A DNA stretch of 64,000 nucleotides from NCBI RefSeq assembly GCF_001443045.1, contig NZ_LKPJ01000009.1:46398-110397 (forward strand), in the 5' to 3' direction. This document shows positions 42,621-52,381 of the stretch, in pieces. This DNA comes from Burkholderia ambifaria. GTDB taxonomy: Bacteria > Pseudomonadota > Gammaproteobacteria > Burkholderiales > Burkholderiaceae. The notes under the pieces were generated by a model. The model did not search any database. It saw nothing but the letters and a program-made list of their open reading frames with translations, and was not told the DNA's origin. A program made the position numbers and the translations under genes. Each line of letters starts with the position of its first letter. The stretch's first letter is position 1.

Positions 42621-44204
42621 ATGCCTGTTGAACGTATCCTCGCCGCCAAGCGAGCCGACGATGGCTCGTTGCACTACGCATCGGTATCCTCACCATCCGA
42701 TGACAGTCACGCCGTTTGCCATATGGATCCCGATAGGGTGATTCCGGTGATTTTTGTGCCGGGGGTCATGGGCAGCAATTTGATGAATAACAACAATCAA
42801 GCGGTATGGGTCGTCAACAGTGGTCCCAGTATGCTGCCTTGGGCATGGAAAGACGCTGCATATCGCAAACAGACACTGGATCCCGCGAATACCAAGGTCT
42901 TCGACGGCGGCGATCTCCCCAAAGGCACGTTGCTTACGGATGCAGAAAAGAAGGCACGAGGTTGGGGTACGGTATCCAAGAAAAGCTACGGGGACTGGCT
43001 GGTTTGGCTCCAGGATGCCTTGGACGATGCACACACGGGAACCAACTATGGTCAAAACGGTTTGCGTAACAGTCTGATCAAGCAGTTGGTGGCACCGGGT
43101 CTTGACACACTGAGCGAAAAAGAAGTTGAGTTGTCGTATCAATACAAAATGCCAGTACATGCGGTGGGATATAACTGGTTGAAATCGAATAAGGATTCGG
43201 GAGAGCATCTTTCGCGTGAAATTAATCGAATTATAAATGAATATAAAGAGCGATTTCGATGCGAAAAGGTTATCGTGGTAACCCACTCAATGGGCGGATT
43301 GGTTGCGCGCTACAGCTCGGAGATAGAAGGGTTTCGTGACCGAATATTGGGAATTGTGCATAGCGTAATGCCCACTTTAGGCTCGGCCACGGCATACAAA
43401 CGGGTCAAGGCAGGTTGGGAGTCTGGCGACACATTTAAAGATGGAATCGGACGAAAGGTATTGGGTGCTACTGCGGCGGAAATTACGGCGGTATTTGCAC
43501 AGTCACCTGGGCCGTTGCAACTTCTTCCGACCAAAAATTACGGTAATGGATGGTTGAAGATCCGAGACGGCGATAGGTTTTATTCGCTGCCGCGGAAAGG
43601 TGATCCATATAGTGAAATTTATACGCAGCGTGGGAAATGGTGGGGGTTGATTGATGATAAGCTCATCAATCCGCTAGACAAAAATAAAATTAATTTGGAT
43701 GGCGACTGGATTGCATATGCTAATCTGGTTGATAAGCAAGTTCGAGTATTTCACGACGCCATTAGCGATCGCTATCACGAGTATACCTATGTGTTTTACG
43801 GTGACGACGAGAAACACAAGACTTGGGGTGACGTTGTGTGGCGGCATACGCCATCAAAACGAAATCTGCTCTCGCCAAGTCCGCCGCCCATTTCGGAACC
43901 GTTTAAGCTTGAAGGAAAATGGGATTCATTCGATGGTATCCAGCGTGTAATTGACCCATCTAAGAAGTCTTTTCCTCCACAAGAAGAATTTGTTTTGCAG
44001 TCAGCAGATGAAAATGGCGATGGTACGGTTCCTATCCGGTCGGCTCGTGCGCCTGCGCCTTATGCAAAAGCTTGCGTTGCCTTTGAGGGGGTTGAACATG
44101 AAGGCGCATATAACCCGTTACCGTGTCGACTGTTCGCTCTCCGTGCAATTACACGTTTGGTAAGCAACGTCAAGGGCACGTCCATGGAATACACGTCATG
44201 CTGA
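42621..44204 (+). CDS. LCAT/PGAP1-like lipase, predicted T6SS phospholipase effector (Tle-type)
   Basis: A 527-residue alpha/beta hydrolase. The nucleophile elbow reads VVTHSMGGLVAR (Ser223), the opening IPVIFVPGVMGSNL (41-54) is the LCAT-type oxyanion strand, the acid is likely Asp467 in NGDGTVP, and the base His493 in GVEHEGAY. There is no signal peptide, as expected for a T6SS-delivered protein. Its place after vgrG and before a Tli4-like lipoprotein makes a phospholipase effector the likely role, attacking target-cell membranes in the periplasm. The stop overlaps the immunity gene start by 7 bp. The gene is visibly AT-richer than the T6SS core, a sign of transfer. Confidence 0.85.
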   Translation: MPVERILAAKRADDGSLHYASVSSPSDDSHAVCHMDPDRVIPVIFVPGVMGSNLMNNNNQAVWVVNSGPSMLPWAWKDAAYRKQTLDPANTKVFDGGDLPKGTLLTDAEKKARGWGTVSKKSYGDWLVWLQDALDDAHTGTNYGQNGLRNSLIKQLVAPGLDTLSEKEVELSYQYKMPVHAVGYNWLKSNKDSGEHLSREINRIINEYKERFRCEKVIVVTHSMGGLVARYSSEIEGFRDRILGIVHSVMPTLGSATAYKRVKAGWESGDTFKDGIGRKVLGATAAEITAVFAQSPGPLQLLPTKNYGNGWLKIRDGDRFYSLPRKGDPYSEIYTQRGKWWGLIDDKLINPLDKNKINLDGDWIAYANLVDKQVRVFHDAISDRYHEYTYVFYGDDEKHKTWGDVVWRHTPSKRNLLSPSPPPISEPFKLEGKWDSFDGIQRVIDPSKKSFPPQEEFVLQSADENGDGTVPIRSARAPAPYAKACVAFEGVEHEGAYNPLPCRLFALRAITRLVSNVKGTSMEYTSC

Positions 44205-45265
44205 AGGTCGGTTGGTTGGTCTGCGCGATATTGTTGACGAGTTGCAGTGCTAAGGACATAAAGTTAACAGAACAGGAGAAGAGGACGGTAGCAGAAATGA
44301 CGACGAATATGAAGCCGCGCTGTGTCGGGCGCTACTTGATCGACCTACCGATCAATGCGCAGCCGATTGGAAAGGCAAAGTTTGATGGTGTGAATATCGA
44401 AACGAAATTTCAGAGCGTTGATGATTTTAAGCGTGAAATGGATGCGCGCCAGGTGGAACTGAAGAGCGCGAGAAACCCGCGAAATTATCAGTTTTTCTTC
44501 GGTGGCGATAAGGTGCGCGGAATCGAAAATACGCGGTATTTCATTTTTAATTCGGATTTGAGTGACGCAAATCGTAATATCGAAGTCCACAAATGGGATC
44601 GTGGTTATCAAATTAGTCTGAAGATAGATGGTACAGATTGGAGCAAGTCTGTGGACAGAGATAAGCCCTGGGTCAAGGAAAAGGAAATTCAAAATGATGT
44701 GCCGCGTCAATCGGCACTGGCCTTTGATCTGATTGAAAAGTTGCAAGGTCGTCCCGAAGACGAGATTCCGACGGAGCCTGGGACGTGCTTCGTCGGCGGA
44801 TTCATGCCGGGCAAGGCGATTTCGGAAAAGGAGGAGGTTTCGACTAGCTATGTACTCGCGGACAAGGCCGATGTGTCTTTCAATTGGGACAGTTTCGCCG
44901 GTTTACAGGCGACTAGCACATTGCTGCCTCGCATACGTAGTACGGACGTCCAAGACGCGTTGAAGACGGCCCAGGGACGTGTGATTCGATCCGGGAGTAT
45001 CGAACTGCCCAGCGGCATGAAAGTGGACGAGGCATTGATATCGTCACTCACACTGGTGAATGTGCAGGGAAGTCATGGCTCGCTGGAAACGAATTACCAG
45101 GGTAGCCCTGAAGCACCTTACATCGTTTTCGACATGCTAACCGCGAGTCCGAATTTTCTGGCAGAGGCCGATACAGTCAAACGATCTTCACTCACGGAGG
45201 GGGAGGCCCTAGCCTTGTGGGATGCGGTGTCTCGTACCCTTCGGCCTCGACCCAACGCCTTTTGA
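44198..45265 (+). CDS. T6SS lipase immunity lipoprotein (Tli4-like)
   Basis: A 355-residue lipoprotein. The signal peptide ends in ILLTSC (Cys16). The mature part starts with a linker and then the segment CVGRYLIDLPINAQPIG, typical of the Tli4 immunity family, followed by two beta-rich domains. The immunity protein should sit in the periplasm and bind the lipase, protecting kin and self. Its start at 44198 overlaps the lipase stop, which makes a tight effector-immunity pair. Base composition is AT-rich like the lipase. Confidence 0.83.
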   Translation: MLKVGWLVCAILLTSCSAKDIKLTEQEKRTVAEMTTNMKPRCVGRYLIDLPINAQPIGKAKFDGVNIETKFQSVDDFKREMDARQVELKSARNPRNYQFFFGGDKVRGIENTRYFIFNSDLSDANRNIEVHKWDRGYQISLKIDGTDWSKSVDRDKPWVKEKEIQNDVPRQSALAFDLIEKLQGRPEDEIPTEPGTCFVGGFMPGKAISEKEEVSTSYVLADKADVSFNWDSFAGLQATSTLLPRIRSTDVQDALKTAQGRVIRSGSIELPSGMKVDEALISSLTLVNVQGSHGSLETNYQGSPEAPYIVFDMLTASPNFLAEADTVKRSSLTEGEALALWDAVSRTLRPRPNAF

Positions 45266-45275
45266 GAATTGATCG

Positions 45276-46529
45276 ATGCCTATTGACTTCGACAAACTGC
45301 CACCAGAGAAACCAGTACCGGACCGCCCTCCGTCGCGCCGCGTCTGGACGATTGTGTTTTTCGTCATCGTGCTTGCGGGCATATTCGCGGTGCTGCTTCT
45401 CTGGCCCAAAGGCGAATCGACGCAATCCCTCTGGTTCCGGATATGCATCACGGTGTATCCGGTTGGAATTGCGACCTTCGTCGTGTTACGGCGCTATAGC
45501 GTTTTCGAGGGCCGACGTTTGGACGCGATCGCATGGAACGAAGCTCGAGAGAAATACCTGAATCGCGTGTTCGAGGAGGCCAGCCATCCGCTTGCGCTGG
45601 TTGCCGCGGCATACCGATTCACGAGCGACGCGAAAGAAGACGCGTTCGAAAAACTGCTGGATGGTTCAATCAAACTCGAACCGCGAATCGCGCTGAAACA
45701 CGATGCGCCGCCTGTGAATGCGCGCTGGTTTGATCAGCCCGAAACAGACGAGGATGGCAATCGGTTCAATAGTGACGATGAGCGGCAACGCCACGTGCGC
45801 GAGTGGGTGTTCGGCGCGTTGATCAGTGATGTTGCCGGTGCCATCCGTGCGTTGCCGTCGGAGTTGAACCTGGCGATTCAGTTGGTGTTACCCGGCGTTG
45901 CGAATCTGGACGAGGCGTTAGCGTCGTGGGACAAGCAATGGGCGAAATCCGATCTCCAGCCATTGAAAGCCGAGGTTGCGCACGATCCGCCCGATTTGAT
46001 GGCCTTCGACGCGTGGCTGGATCGAATCAACCAGACGCGTGATCAGGAAGCGCGCCTGCTCGTCTTCGTGCGGTTGAATCCGGTTCTTCAGGCGCTTCCG
46101 CCGGACGGGAGCGCGGAAGCCGGTGTCGCGCTACTCGTGGTGCCGGAACCAATGCAGCGTCGATTCAAGATCGACTCGATTGCAAGGCTGCATCGGCCAA
46201 ATGACACCGACAACTGTCCGTCGGATGTTGCCCTTGCACGCGCATTGCGCTGGGGGCGCATGGAACCCTCTGCTTTGAGTCGTATTTGGCAGTGCGCCCT
46301 TGACCCAGCCGCGACAAACGCAGTGACAGCCGCAGCGGTCAAGGCGGGTATCGCCGCGAAGGTGGCAAACATCGACTACATGGTGGGGCACGCAGGTGAA
46401 GTCGCGCCCTGGCTTGGCGCAGCTTGCGCAGCCAAGGCGGTTGCTCGGGATGGCACGCCCCAGCTTCTGGCAACGACCGGGAAGACGGGGGTTTGCTTCT
46501 CTGTTTTGCGGAATGGCGATCCGCAATGA
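45276..46529 (+). CDS. hypothetical membrane protein in the T6SS operon
   Basis: A 417-residue protein with two membrane helices (TIVFFVIVLAGIFAVLLLW, about 25-43, and ICITVYPVGIATFVVL, about 56-71), then a large soluble region without recognised motifs. The N-terminus is cytosolic by charge (MPIDFDKLPPEKPVPDRPP) and the main domain then also faces the cytosol. It sits between the immunity gene and PAAR, 10 bp after the former. It may help load or stabilise the effector, or be an additional immunity factor; neither is shown. GC content returns towards that of the core. Confidence 0.7.
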   Translation: MPIDFDKLPPEKPVPDRPPSRRVWTIVFFVIVLAGIFAVLLLWPKGESTQSLWFRICITVYPVGIATFVVLRRYSVFEGRRLDAIAWNEAREKYLNRVFEEASHPLALVAAAYRFTSDAKEDAFEKLLDGSIKLEPRIALKHDAPPVNARWFDQPETDEDGNRFNSDDERQRHVREWVFGALISDVAGAIRALPSELNLAIQLVLPGVANLDEALASWDKQWAKSDLQPLKAEVAHDPPDLMAFDAWLDRINQTRDQEARLLVFVRLNPVLQALPPDGSAEAGVALLVVPEPMQRRFKIDSIARLHRPNDTDNCPSDVALARALRWGRMEPSALSRIWQCALDPAATNAVTAAAVKAGIAAKVANIDYMVGHAGEVAPWLGAACAAKAVARDGTPQLLATTGKTGVCFSVLRNGDPQ

Positions 46530-46613
46530 CCGAGGCCCGAGCGGGTCCCTGTCTCTACATCCTCACATAGCCGCGCAGTGCACAACTTATCTCTGAATTG
46601 GGGAGGGCAGATC

Positions 46614-46904
46614 ATGGTCAGGCGGTACGACATTCTGAAAGGCGACAAGACAACATCGAATGGCATTGTCTTGGGCGGCGATTCGAACGACAGAATCGGG
46701 AATCGCGAACAGGCTTACGAGCGTGATGATGTCTGGTGTCCCGCATGTGATACGACGGGGCACATCGTATGCGACGGCCCTCGCTTCTCGATGAAGGGCC
46801 CTGACGGCAGAGAAGGCGCCCTGAGCGATGATCTGTGCGTATGCAAGTGCGATCCACTGCCGCGCTTGCTTCCATCGCAATACGCCTCCTATGTCGATGT
46901 CTGA
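46614..46904 (+). CDS. PAAR domain protein, spike tip
   Basis: A 96-residue PAAR-motif protein. It opens MVRRYDILKGDKTTSNG, the first PAAR half repeat, and carries a Cys-rich CPACDTTGHIVCDGP with the second, ending in CVCKCDP. PAAR proteins form the sharpened tip on VgrG and can carry effectors. The ATG at 46614 is preferred over 46578 because GGGGAGGG lies 8 nt upstream. No toxin domain is fused. The four cysteines CPAC and CVCKC suggest a bound metal. Confidence 0.87.
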   Translation: MVRRYDILKGDKTTSNGIVLGGDSNDRIGNREQAYERDDVWCPACDTTGHIVCDGPRFSMKGPDGREGALSDDLCVCKCDPLPRLLPSQYASYVDV

Positions 46905-47003
46905 GCGTAAGCGTCCTAACCGATCGAACATTGGCCAGGACCACTGCCAACGAAATGCGGAGCGGCATTCATCTGGTCAATCTCGATTCAATTTCTATTC
47001 AAT

Positions 47004-50000
47004 ATGCGCAAGTTCCGGATCGACACTCTAAGCATCGTCATAGCGGTTATCCTGCCTGGATTGCTGATCTGGTTCGCAGGCGATACCTGGGTGGGCCTGC
47101 AATCGGTCGAAAGGCGTGCGGGATGGATCGTCGTGCTTTGCATCGTATTCGTCGTGCTGTTCCTATGGAATAGCTTCGATTCGTCATCTCGCCCGGCGGT
47201 AGCAGCACGACGTCTTCTGCATTGGGTCAAGAAACAGACAAGCTCGTCATCCGAGCGGCGCGATACGGGAACCCCTGATGGCGGCACACGCGTTGCGGCT
47301 TTACGTAGCCGTCTTCGCGACCGCCACGGATGGCGCTGGCGCTATCGCGAACGATGGGTGCTCGTTGCCGGCGACGTACCGTTGGTGAAACGCCTGGCAC
47401 CGGGTCTCGTCGACGCGGGATACCTGATCATCGGCGATACAGTCCTGCTGTACGCCAAGCAAACCCGCGACACGCTCGACACCGAATGGCTCGATCAGAT
47501 CCGCCGCCTACGCCGCCGTCGCCCGGTCGATGCAATCGTCGCAGTCACACGCAACCGCAATTCTGTCGATGCCCCGTTCGACACCGACAATCTTTCCCAG
47601 CGACTCGCACGCCACGCGCGCGCGCTGCGCTGGTCCGCGCCGGTCTATCTGCTCAATGCGACGGATTTCGGCAGCGAGGCGTCGAGTCCCGACGAGGCGA
47701 TCGGCTTCACGTGGTCCAACGCGCGCGTCAGCGCCGAGGCGATCGACGCGTCGCTGCAAGCCCTCACCGACAACCTGGCGGATGCCGGTGTCGTGCGCCT
47801 GACGAAGGACGCAAACGACCGCTACCCCGCCGAACTGTCGCAGCATATTTCGAACATCGGAAGTGCACTGTCTGGCCTGGTGCTGCAAACCTCGCAGTCA
47901 CGTATCCGGCGGCACGCAGTCCACGGCCTTCTGTTCGCACCGCTATTCAAGGAACGGGAACTGACGTCGCCGCAGGCACCCGCCGGCGCGAGCGACGACG
48001 AACCGCCGGTCGGCCCGCGACACCGCACGATATGGCAAACCGTCGCCGAACACAGTCGCAAGATCCACGGCCGCCGAGTGGGCTTCTCGTTGTCGACCGC
48101 GGCCGCGTGGTTCACAACCGGCCTGATCGGCTGCTGGATCGCCGGCACGATGCTTTCCGGTTTCGTCAACCGTGCAACGATCCGGAGCACCGCGGACACG
48201 ATCGCGACTCTCTCCACCGTGCAGGACAGCACGCAGGCCTTGCAGGCCCTGAACACTCTGGATCGCCAGATCGACACGCTCGAAGTCCATCAGCGCGAAG
48301 GCGCGCCCTGGGCATCGCGATTCGGCCTGAATCGCGACGGCGCACTGCTCGACGCCTTGTGGCCGAGCTATGCCCTCGCGGCGAACCGCATCCTCGTCGC
48401 CCCCATTCGCCAGAAGCTCGAAGCGCGTCTGCAGCAGCTTGCATCCCTGTCCGACGCTCAGATTGCCGACGGCGGCAACGCACAGATCCAGGCCGCCTAC
48501 GACACGCTCAAGGCCTACCTGATGCTCGCGAAGCCGGAGCGTGCCGTGGCTGCGTTTTTGACGCCGCAGCTTGCCGCGACGGCCGTACCCGCGCGTCCGT
48601 CCAATTCGTCCTTGTCGCCGGGCGCCTGGGAAGACCTGCGTCTGCACGCCATCGCGTTCTTCGCAAACCATCTCGGCCAGGCCCCCGCTTCAAATGCTGC
48701 CGCGTTCGCGATCACACCGGATGGCAACCTGATTGCGTCAGCCCGCCAAACGGTGATTGGTGTGCGGGGCATCCAGAACTCCAGGGATGCGCTCTACCAG
48801 CAGATCATCGATGAGGCGACCCCGAAGTATCCGCCGGTCTCTCTCGCGACGCTGCTCGGCGACACGACGAGTCGAGGCCTGTTCAATACGACCGCGACCG
48901 TTCCCGGCGTTTTCACGCGTGCGGCCTGGGAGGAGCGGATCTCGAAGGCGATCGAGGACGTCAGCGCACAGCGTGACGTGTCGGGCGACTGGGTGCTGCG
49001 CCCGGAAGGTAGTCCCCGTGGAGAATCCGACACCAACGCCGGCAACCCGCCCCCGTCGACATTGAAAGCCGAATTGCGTCAGCGCTACTTCGATGACTAC
49101 GCGCGTACGTGGGCACTGTTCCTGAACAGCGTGCGCTGGCAATCCGCGCCAACGCTGTCAGCTACGGCCGACCAGCTGACGCTGCTGGGCGACTCGCAAC
49201 GCTCGCCGCTCGTTGCGCTGATGAACGCGATCGTCTACCAGGCAGGCGCGGGTGCGAATGCGCAGTCGCTCTCCGCGAGTCTGATCAACAAGGCGCAACA
49301 ACTGGTCGGCGCCGACGAGAAGGATCCGTCGAAGCAGGCTCAGCCGCAGCTTGCGCCGCTTGCGTCAGCCTTTGGCCCGATCCTGCGCCTGACCGGTAGC
49401 GACCTGGTGTCCGGCGCGCCGGCCAACGGCAAGGCCGCCGCTCAACTGGCCGCGACCGGCGACCTCAGTCTCGCACGCTATCTCGAGCGGGTCACGGCGA
49501 TGCGTCTGAAGGCATCGCAGATCGTCTCCGGTGCCGATCCGGACGCGATCGCGCGGCTGGCCGCTCAGTCGGTTCTGCAGGGCAAGACGTCCGATATCTC
49601 GGATAGCCGCGACTACGCGAGCCGTGTGGCCGCGAGCCTGGGCGAACGGTGGGCAGGCTTCGGCGCGCTGTTTCGGGCACCGTTCGATCAGGCGTGGCAG
49701 GTCGTCGTGCAGCCTGCCGCGTCGAGCCTGAACGAAATCTGGCGGACGGCGATCCTGGCCGACTGGAACAAGTCGTTCGGCGGCCGATATCCGTTCTCGG
49801 ACGCCGACAACGACGCGTCGCTGCCCGAGATGGCGCGCTTCATGCGGCCCGACAATGGCGTGATCGCCCAGTTCGTTGCAACGCAGCTCGCCGGCGTGAT
49901 TGAGCGGCAGGGCGACCGGTGGGTCGTCGCGCAAGGGGCCGACCAAGGCGCGCTTACGATCGATCCGGTTTTCCTGAGCGGCCTGAACAAGCTCACACGG

Positions 50001-50783
50001 ATCTCGACCGTGCTGTTCCCGTCCGGAGATGCGCGTGTGCGATACGAAATGCAGGCAGTACCGACGCCGGGCGTCACTGACATGAAATTTGTGCTCTCCG
50101 GGCGCGAACTGCGCTATTTCAACCAAAAGCAGGAATGGGTGCCGTTCGAGTGGCCGGGCCAGGCGCTCGAGAACCTGTCGCATATCGAATGGCAGACGGA
50201 GAAGGGCGGGTTGCGCACGGCGCTCGACGCGCAGGGGCGCTTCGGCCTGATCCGGTTGCTGGAGCGTGCGAAGGTCGCGCAGCAGGACAACGCACGTTAC
50301 TTGCTGACCTGGATGCCGGACACGAGCCAGGGCATTCCGCTGAAGGTGCAATTGCGCAGCGAGGCGGGGGCCGGGCCGCTCGACGTACTCCAGTTGCGCA
50401 ACTTTGCGCTACCGGCGCGGATTTTCGTGACCGGGGCGGCGAGTACCGGGTCGAAGGTGTCGACGGCCAGTCCGCCGCCGTTGCCTGCTGCGGCAATCGC
50501 AGCGGCAAAGCATGCAGCGGTGCCGCTGCCGCCGGGGCTTCCGGGTGCGATGTCGTTGCAGGATGAGCCGCTGCCGGCGACGCCGGACCCGGCGCCTCGT
50601 CGAACCGCCGCGGTGGACTCGCCTCCGGCGGACGCGCAGCCGGCTACGTCCGGCATGAAGTCGCCCAGGGCCAATCCGGGGATGACAGTGTCGTCGCTGG
50701 CGACGACTTCGATGTCCGCCGACGCGTCCTCCCAACCGTTCGGACACGCCCTCCGGTTGCTGGGCGACGCATTTGCGTTTTGA
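47004..50783 (+). CDS. tssM: type VI secretion membrane protein TssM (IcmF)
   Basis: A 1259-residue protein of the IcmF family. Two N-terminal helices (LSIVIAVILPGLLIWFAG and WIVVLCIVFVVLFLW) and a third (AAAWFTTGLIGCWIAGTML, about 370) anchor it. The cytosolic part between them (RWVLVAGDVPLVKRLAP) lacks a Walker A, so it is not expected to hydrolyse nucleotide. The periplasmic IcmF-related and C-terminal beta-rich regions follow, including WPGQALENLSHIEW. The last 120 residues are Ala/Pro/Ser-rich and low in complexity. It spans the periplasm and meets TssJ at the outer membrane. The tssA gene follows at once. Confidence 0.94.
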   Translation: MRKFRIDTLSIVIAVILPGLLIWFAGDTWVGLQSVERRAGWIVVLCIVFVVLFLWNSFDSSSRPAVAARRLLHWVKKQTSSSSERRDTGTPDGGTRVAALRSRLRDRHGWRWRYRERWVLVAGDVPLVKRLAPGLVDAGYLIIGDTVLLYAKQTRDTLDTEWLDQIRRLRRRRPVDAIVAVTRNRNSVDAPFDTDNLSQRLARHARALRWSAPVYLLNATDFGSEASSPDEAIGFTWSNARVSAEAIDASLQALTDNLADAGVVRLTKDANDRYPAELSQHISNIGSALSGLVLQTSQSRIRRHAVHGLLFAPLFKERELTSPQAPAGASDDEPPVGPRHRTIWQTVAEHSRKIHGRRVGFSLSTAAAWFTTGLIGCWIAGTMLSGFVNRATIRSTADTIATLSTVQDSTQALQALNTLDRQIDTLEVHQREGAPWASRFGLNRDGALLDALWPSYALAANRILVAPIRQKLEARLQQLASLSDAQIADGGNAQIQAAYDTLKAYLMLAKPERAVAAFLTPQLAATAVPARPSNSSLSPGAWEDLRLHAIAFFANHLGQAPASNAAAFAITPDGNLIASARQTVIGVRGIQNSRDALYQQIIDEATPKYPPVSLATLLGDTTSRGLFNTTATVPGVFTRAAWEERISKAIEDVSAQRDVSGDWVLRPEGSPRGESDTNAGNPPPSTLKAELRQRYFDDYARTWALFLNSVRWQSAPTLSATADQLTLLGDSQRSPLVALMNAIVYQAGAGANAQSLSASLINKAQQLVGADEKDPSKQAQPQLAPLASAFGPILRLTGSDLVSGAPANGKAAAQLAATGDLSLARYLERVTAMRLKASQIVSGADPDAIARLAAQSVLQGKTSDISDSRDYASRVAASLGERWAGFGALFRAPFDQAWQVVVQPAASSLNEIWRTAILADWNKSFGGRYPFSDADNDASLPEMARFMRPDNGVIAQFVATQLAGVIERQGDRWVVAQGADQGALTIDPVFLSGLNKLTRISTVLFPSGDARVRYEMQAVPTPGVTDMKFVLSGRELRYFNQKQEWVPFEWPGQALENLSHIEWQTEKGGLRTALDAQGRFGLIRLLERAKVAQQDNARYLLTWMPDTSQGIPLKVQLRSEAGAGPLDVLQLRNFALPARIFVTGAASTGSKVSTASPPPLPAAAIAAAKHAAVPLPPGLPGAMSLQDEPLPATPDPAPRRTAAVDSPPADAQPATSGMKSPRANPGMTVSSLATTSMSADASSQPFGHALRLLGDAFAF

Positions 50784-50791
50784 GACCTGCG

Positions 50792-52372
50792 ATGACACTT
50801 GCCAATTTCGTAAAGACACTCGTCGGCGGTCCACGCATCGATTCGCTGCAGGAAGCGCGCCGGAATACCTGGGCGGCATGGCTTGCCCCGATACCGGGGG
50901 AGCACGCGCATGGCCGCGATCCCGGCTACGAGGATGCATTCTTCGAACTGAAGGACGAAGCGACAAAGCTGTCCGGAATCGACGACGGACTGATCACCCG
51001 CGCATGCGAACAGCTTCTCAAGGAAACCGGCAAGGATCTGCGTCTGGTCGGTTACTACGCATTTGCGCGGCTGCGTCAGGAGGGTCCCGCCGGGTTCGCC
51101 GACGGCCTTGAACTGGCCGCTTCACTGGTCGACCGGTTCGGCGAGACCCTGCTGCCTGCCCGGGCCGAGGCAAAGCGGGCGGCGCTGGAAATGCTGTCGA
51201 CCGCGCGAATGATCGAGACGCTGGACAGCCGCGGAGACTTCGCACCCTTGGATCTCGAGCGCGCGATGGCGGCGCTCGACGTGCTCGTCACCCGCACGGC
51301 TGCGTGGCCCGACGCCGCCCGTCCGAACCTGCATCCGCTTGCTTCCCGCTTCGGGAACAAGGATGAGCCGGTGCGCAACGTGAGCCCGGACATGGCGATG
51401 CTGCAGACGTCAGCTTCGACAAGTGCCTCGATCGGATCGATTGCATCGGCGCGCGACCTGCTCGATCAGGTCCGCGCGATGTCGACATGGCTTCGCGATC
51501 AGGAAAACGGCTATTTGCCGTCAGTGCGTATCGCACGCAGCGTTCGTTGGGACACCTTGCACGATGTGCCGCCGTCGGATGCCGCGTTGCACACGCGGCT
51601 GACACCGCCGCGCGCCGAGTTGCGCCAGCAGATGAAGCGGCTCGTGCTGCAGAAGCAGTGGCACGAACTGCTCGAGCGCGTCGAAGGTGCATTCATGGAA
51701 GGCGTGAATCATCTTTGGTTCGACCTGCAGTACTTCCAGCACGTCGCGCTCGATCACGTCGGAGCGCCCTACCACACGTGGGGCGAATTGCTGCGCGCGG
51801 ACTTTGCGTGGTTTCTCGAGCGATTGCCGGGCATCGAGCGCCTCTCGTTCAGTGACGGCACGCCATTCTCCGACGACACGACGCTCGAGTGGATCGCCCG
51901 GCACGCCGTCGTGCGCGACCTCGAAGCGGGCGAGACCGTGGCGCCGCTGCCCGTGTCCGCGGATAGCGACGGCGATGCCGGCGACTGGCCGGAAATCGAG
52001 GCTCAGGCTCGCGAGCTGGTTGCGCGCGACGGCGTCGAGGCGGCGTTCGCATGGCTCGATGCGCTGCCCGGCATGAAGACCGAGCGTCACCGTTTCCTGC
52101 AGCGGCTCGTGATGGCGCGCCTGGCCGATCATGCCGGTCGACCCGATACGGCCCTCGCGCTGCTGGCCGAACTCGACACGTCGTCGCGCTCGCTGCCGGT
52201 GATGCGCTGGGAGCCCGCGCTGGCGTTCGAGGTCAAGCAGCAACTCGTGCGAGCGTTGAAGGCGACGAGCAACCGCAAGGATGCCGACAAACCGATGCTC
52301 GCGCGCCGCATCGGCGAACTGCAGGCGGAACTTACCGTGCTCGACCCGGCTCGAGCGCTGACTCTTTCGTAA
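50792..52372 (+). CDS. tssA: type VI secretion TssA-family protein
   Basis: A 526-residue TssA. The N-terminal ImpA-type domain carries YEDAFFELKDEATKLSG and the long C-terminal domain is of the VasJ/TssA2 kind (WFDLQYFQHVALDHVGAPYHTW). TssA proteins prime sheath assembly or cap its far end. The ATG at 50792 is used; a TTG in frame at 50780 overlaps the tssM stop and is less likely. tssF starts 9 bp after its stop, so the genes are clearly cotranscribed. Confidence 0.92.
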   Translation: MTLANFVKTLVGGPRIDSLQEARRNTWAAWLAPIPGEHAHGRDPGYEDAFFELKDEATKLSGIDDGLITRACEQLLKETGKDLRLVGYYAFARLRQEGPAGFADGLELAASLVDRFGETLLPARAEAKRAALEMLSTARMIETLDSRGDFAPLDLERAMAALDVLVTRTAAWPDAARPNLHPLASRFGNKDEPVRNVSPDMAMLQTSASTSASIGSIASARDLLDQVRAMSTWLRDQENGYLPSVRIARSVRWDTLHDVPPSDAALHTRLTPPRAELRQQMKRLVLQKQWHELLERVEGAFMEGVNHLWFDLQYFQHVALDHVGAPYHTWGELLRADFAWFLERLPGIERLSFSDGTPFSDDTTLEWIARHAVVRDLEAGETVAPLPVSADSDGDAGDWPEIEAQARELVARDGVEAAFAWLDALPGMKTERHRFLQRLVMARLADHAGRPDTALALLAELDTSSRSLPVMRWEPALAFEVKQQLVRALKATSNRKDADKPMLARRIGELQAELTVLDPARALTLS

Positions 52373-52381
52373 CGAGAATCC

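Noticed and set aside
42621..44204. Insertion-sequence or phage cargo origin
   Set aside because: No transposase, integrase or direct repeats were seen around the AT-rich module; only base composition hints at transfer.
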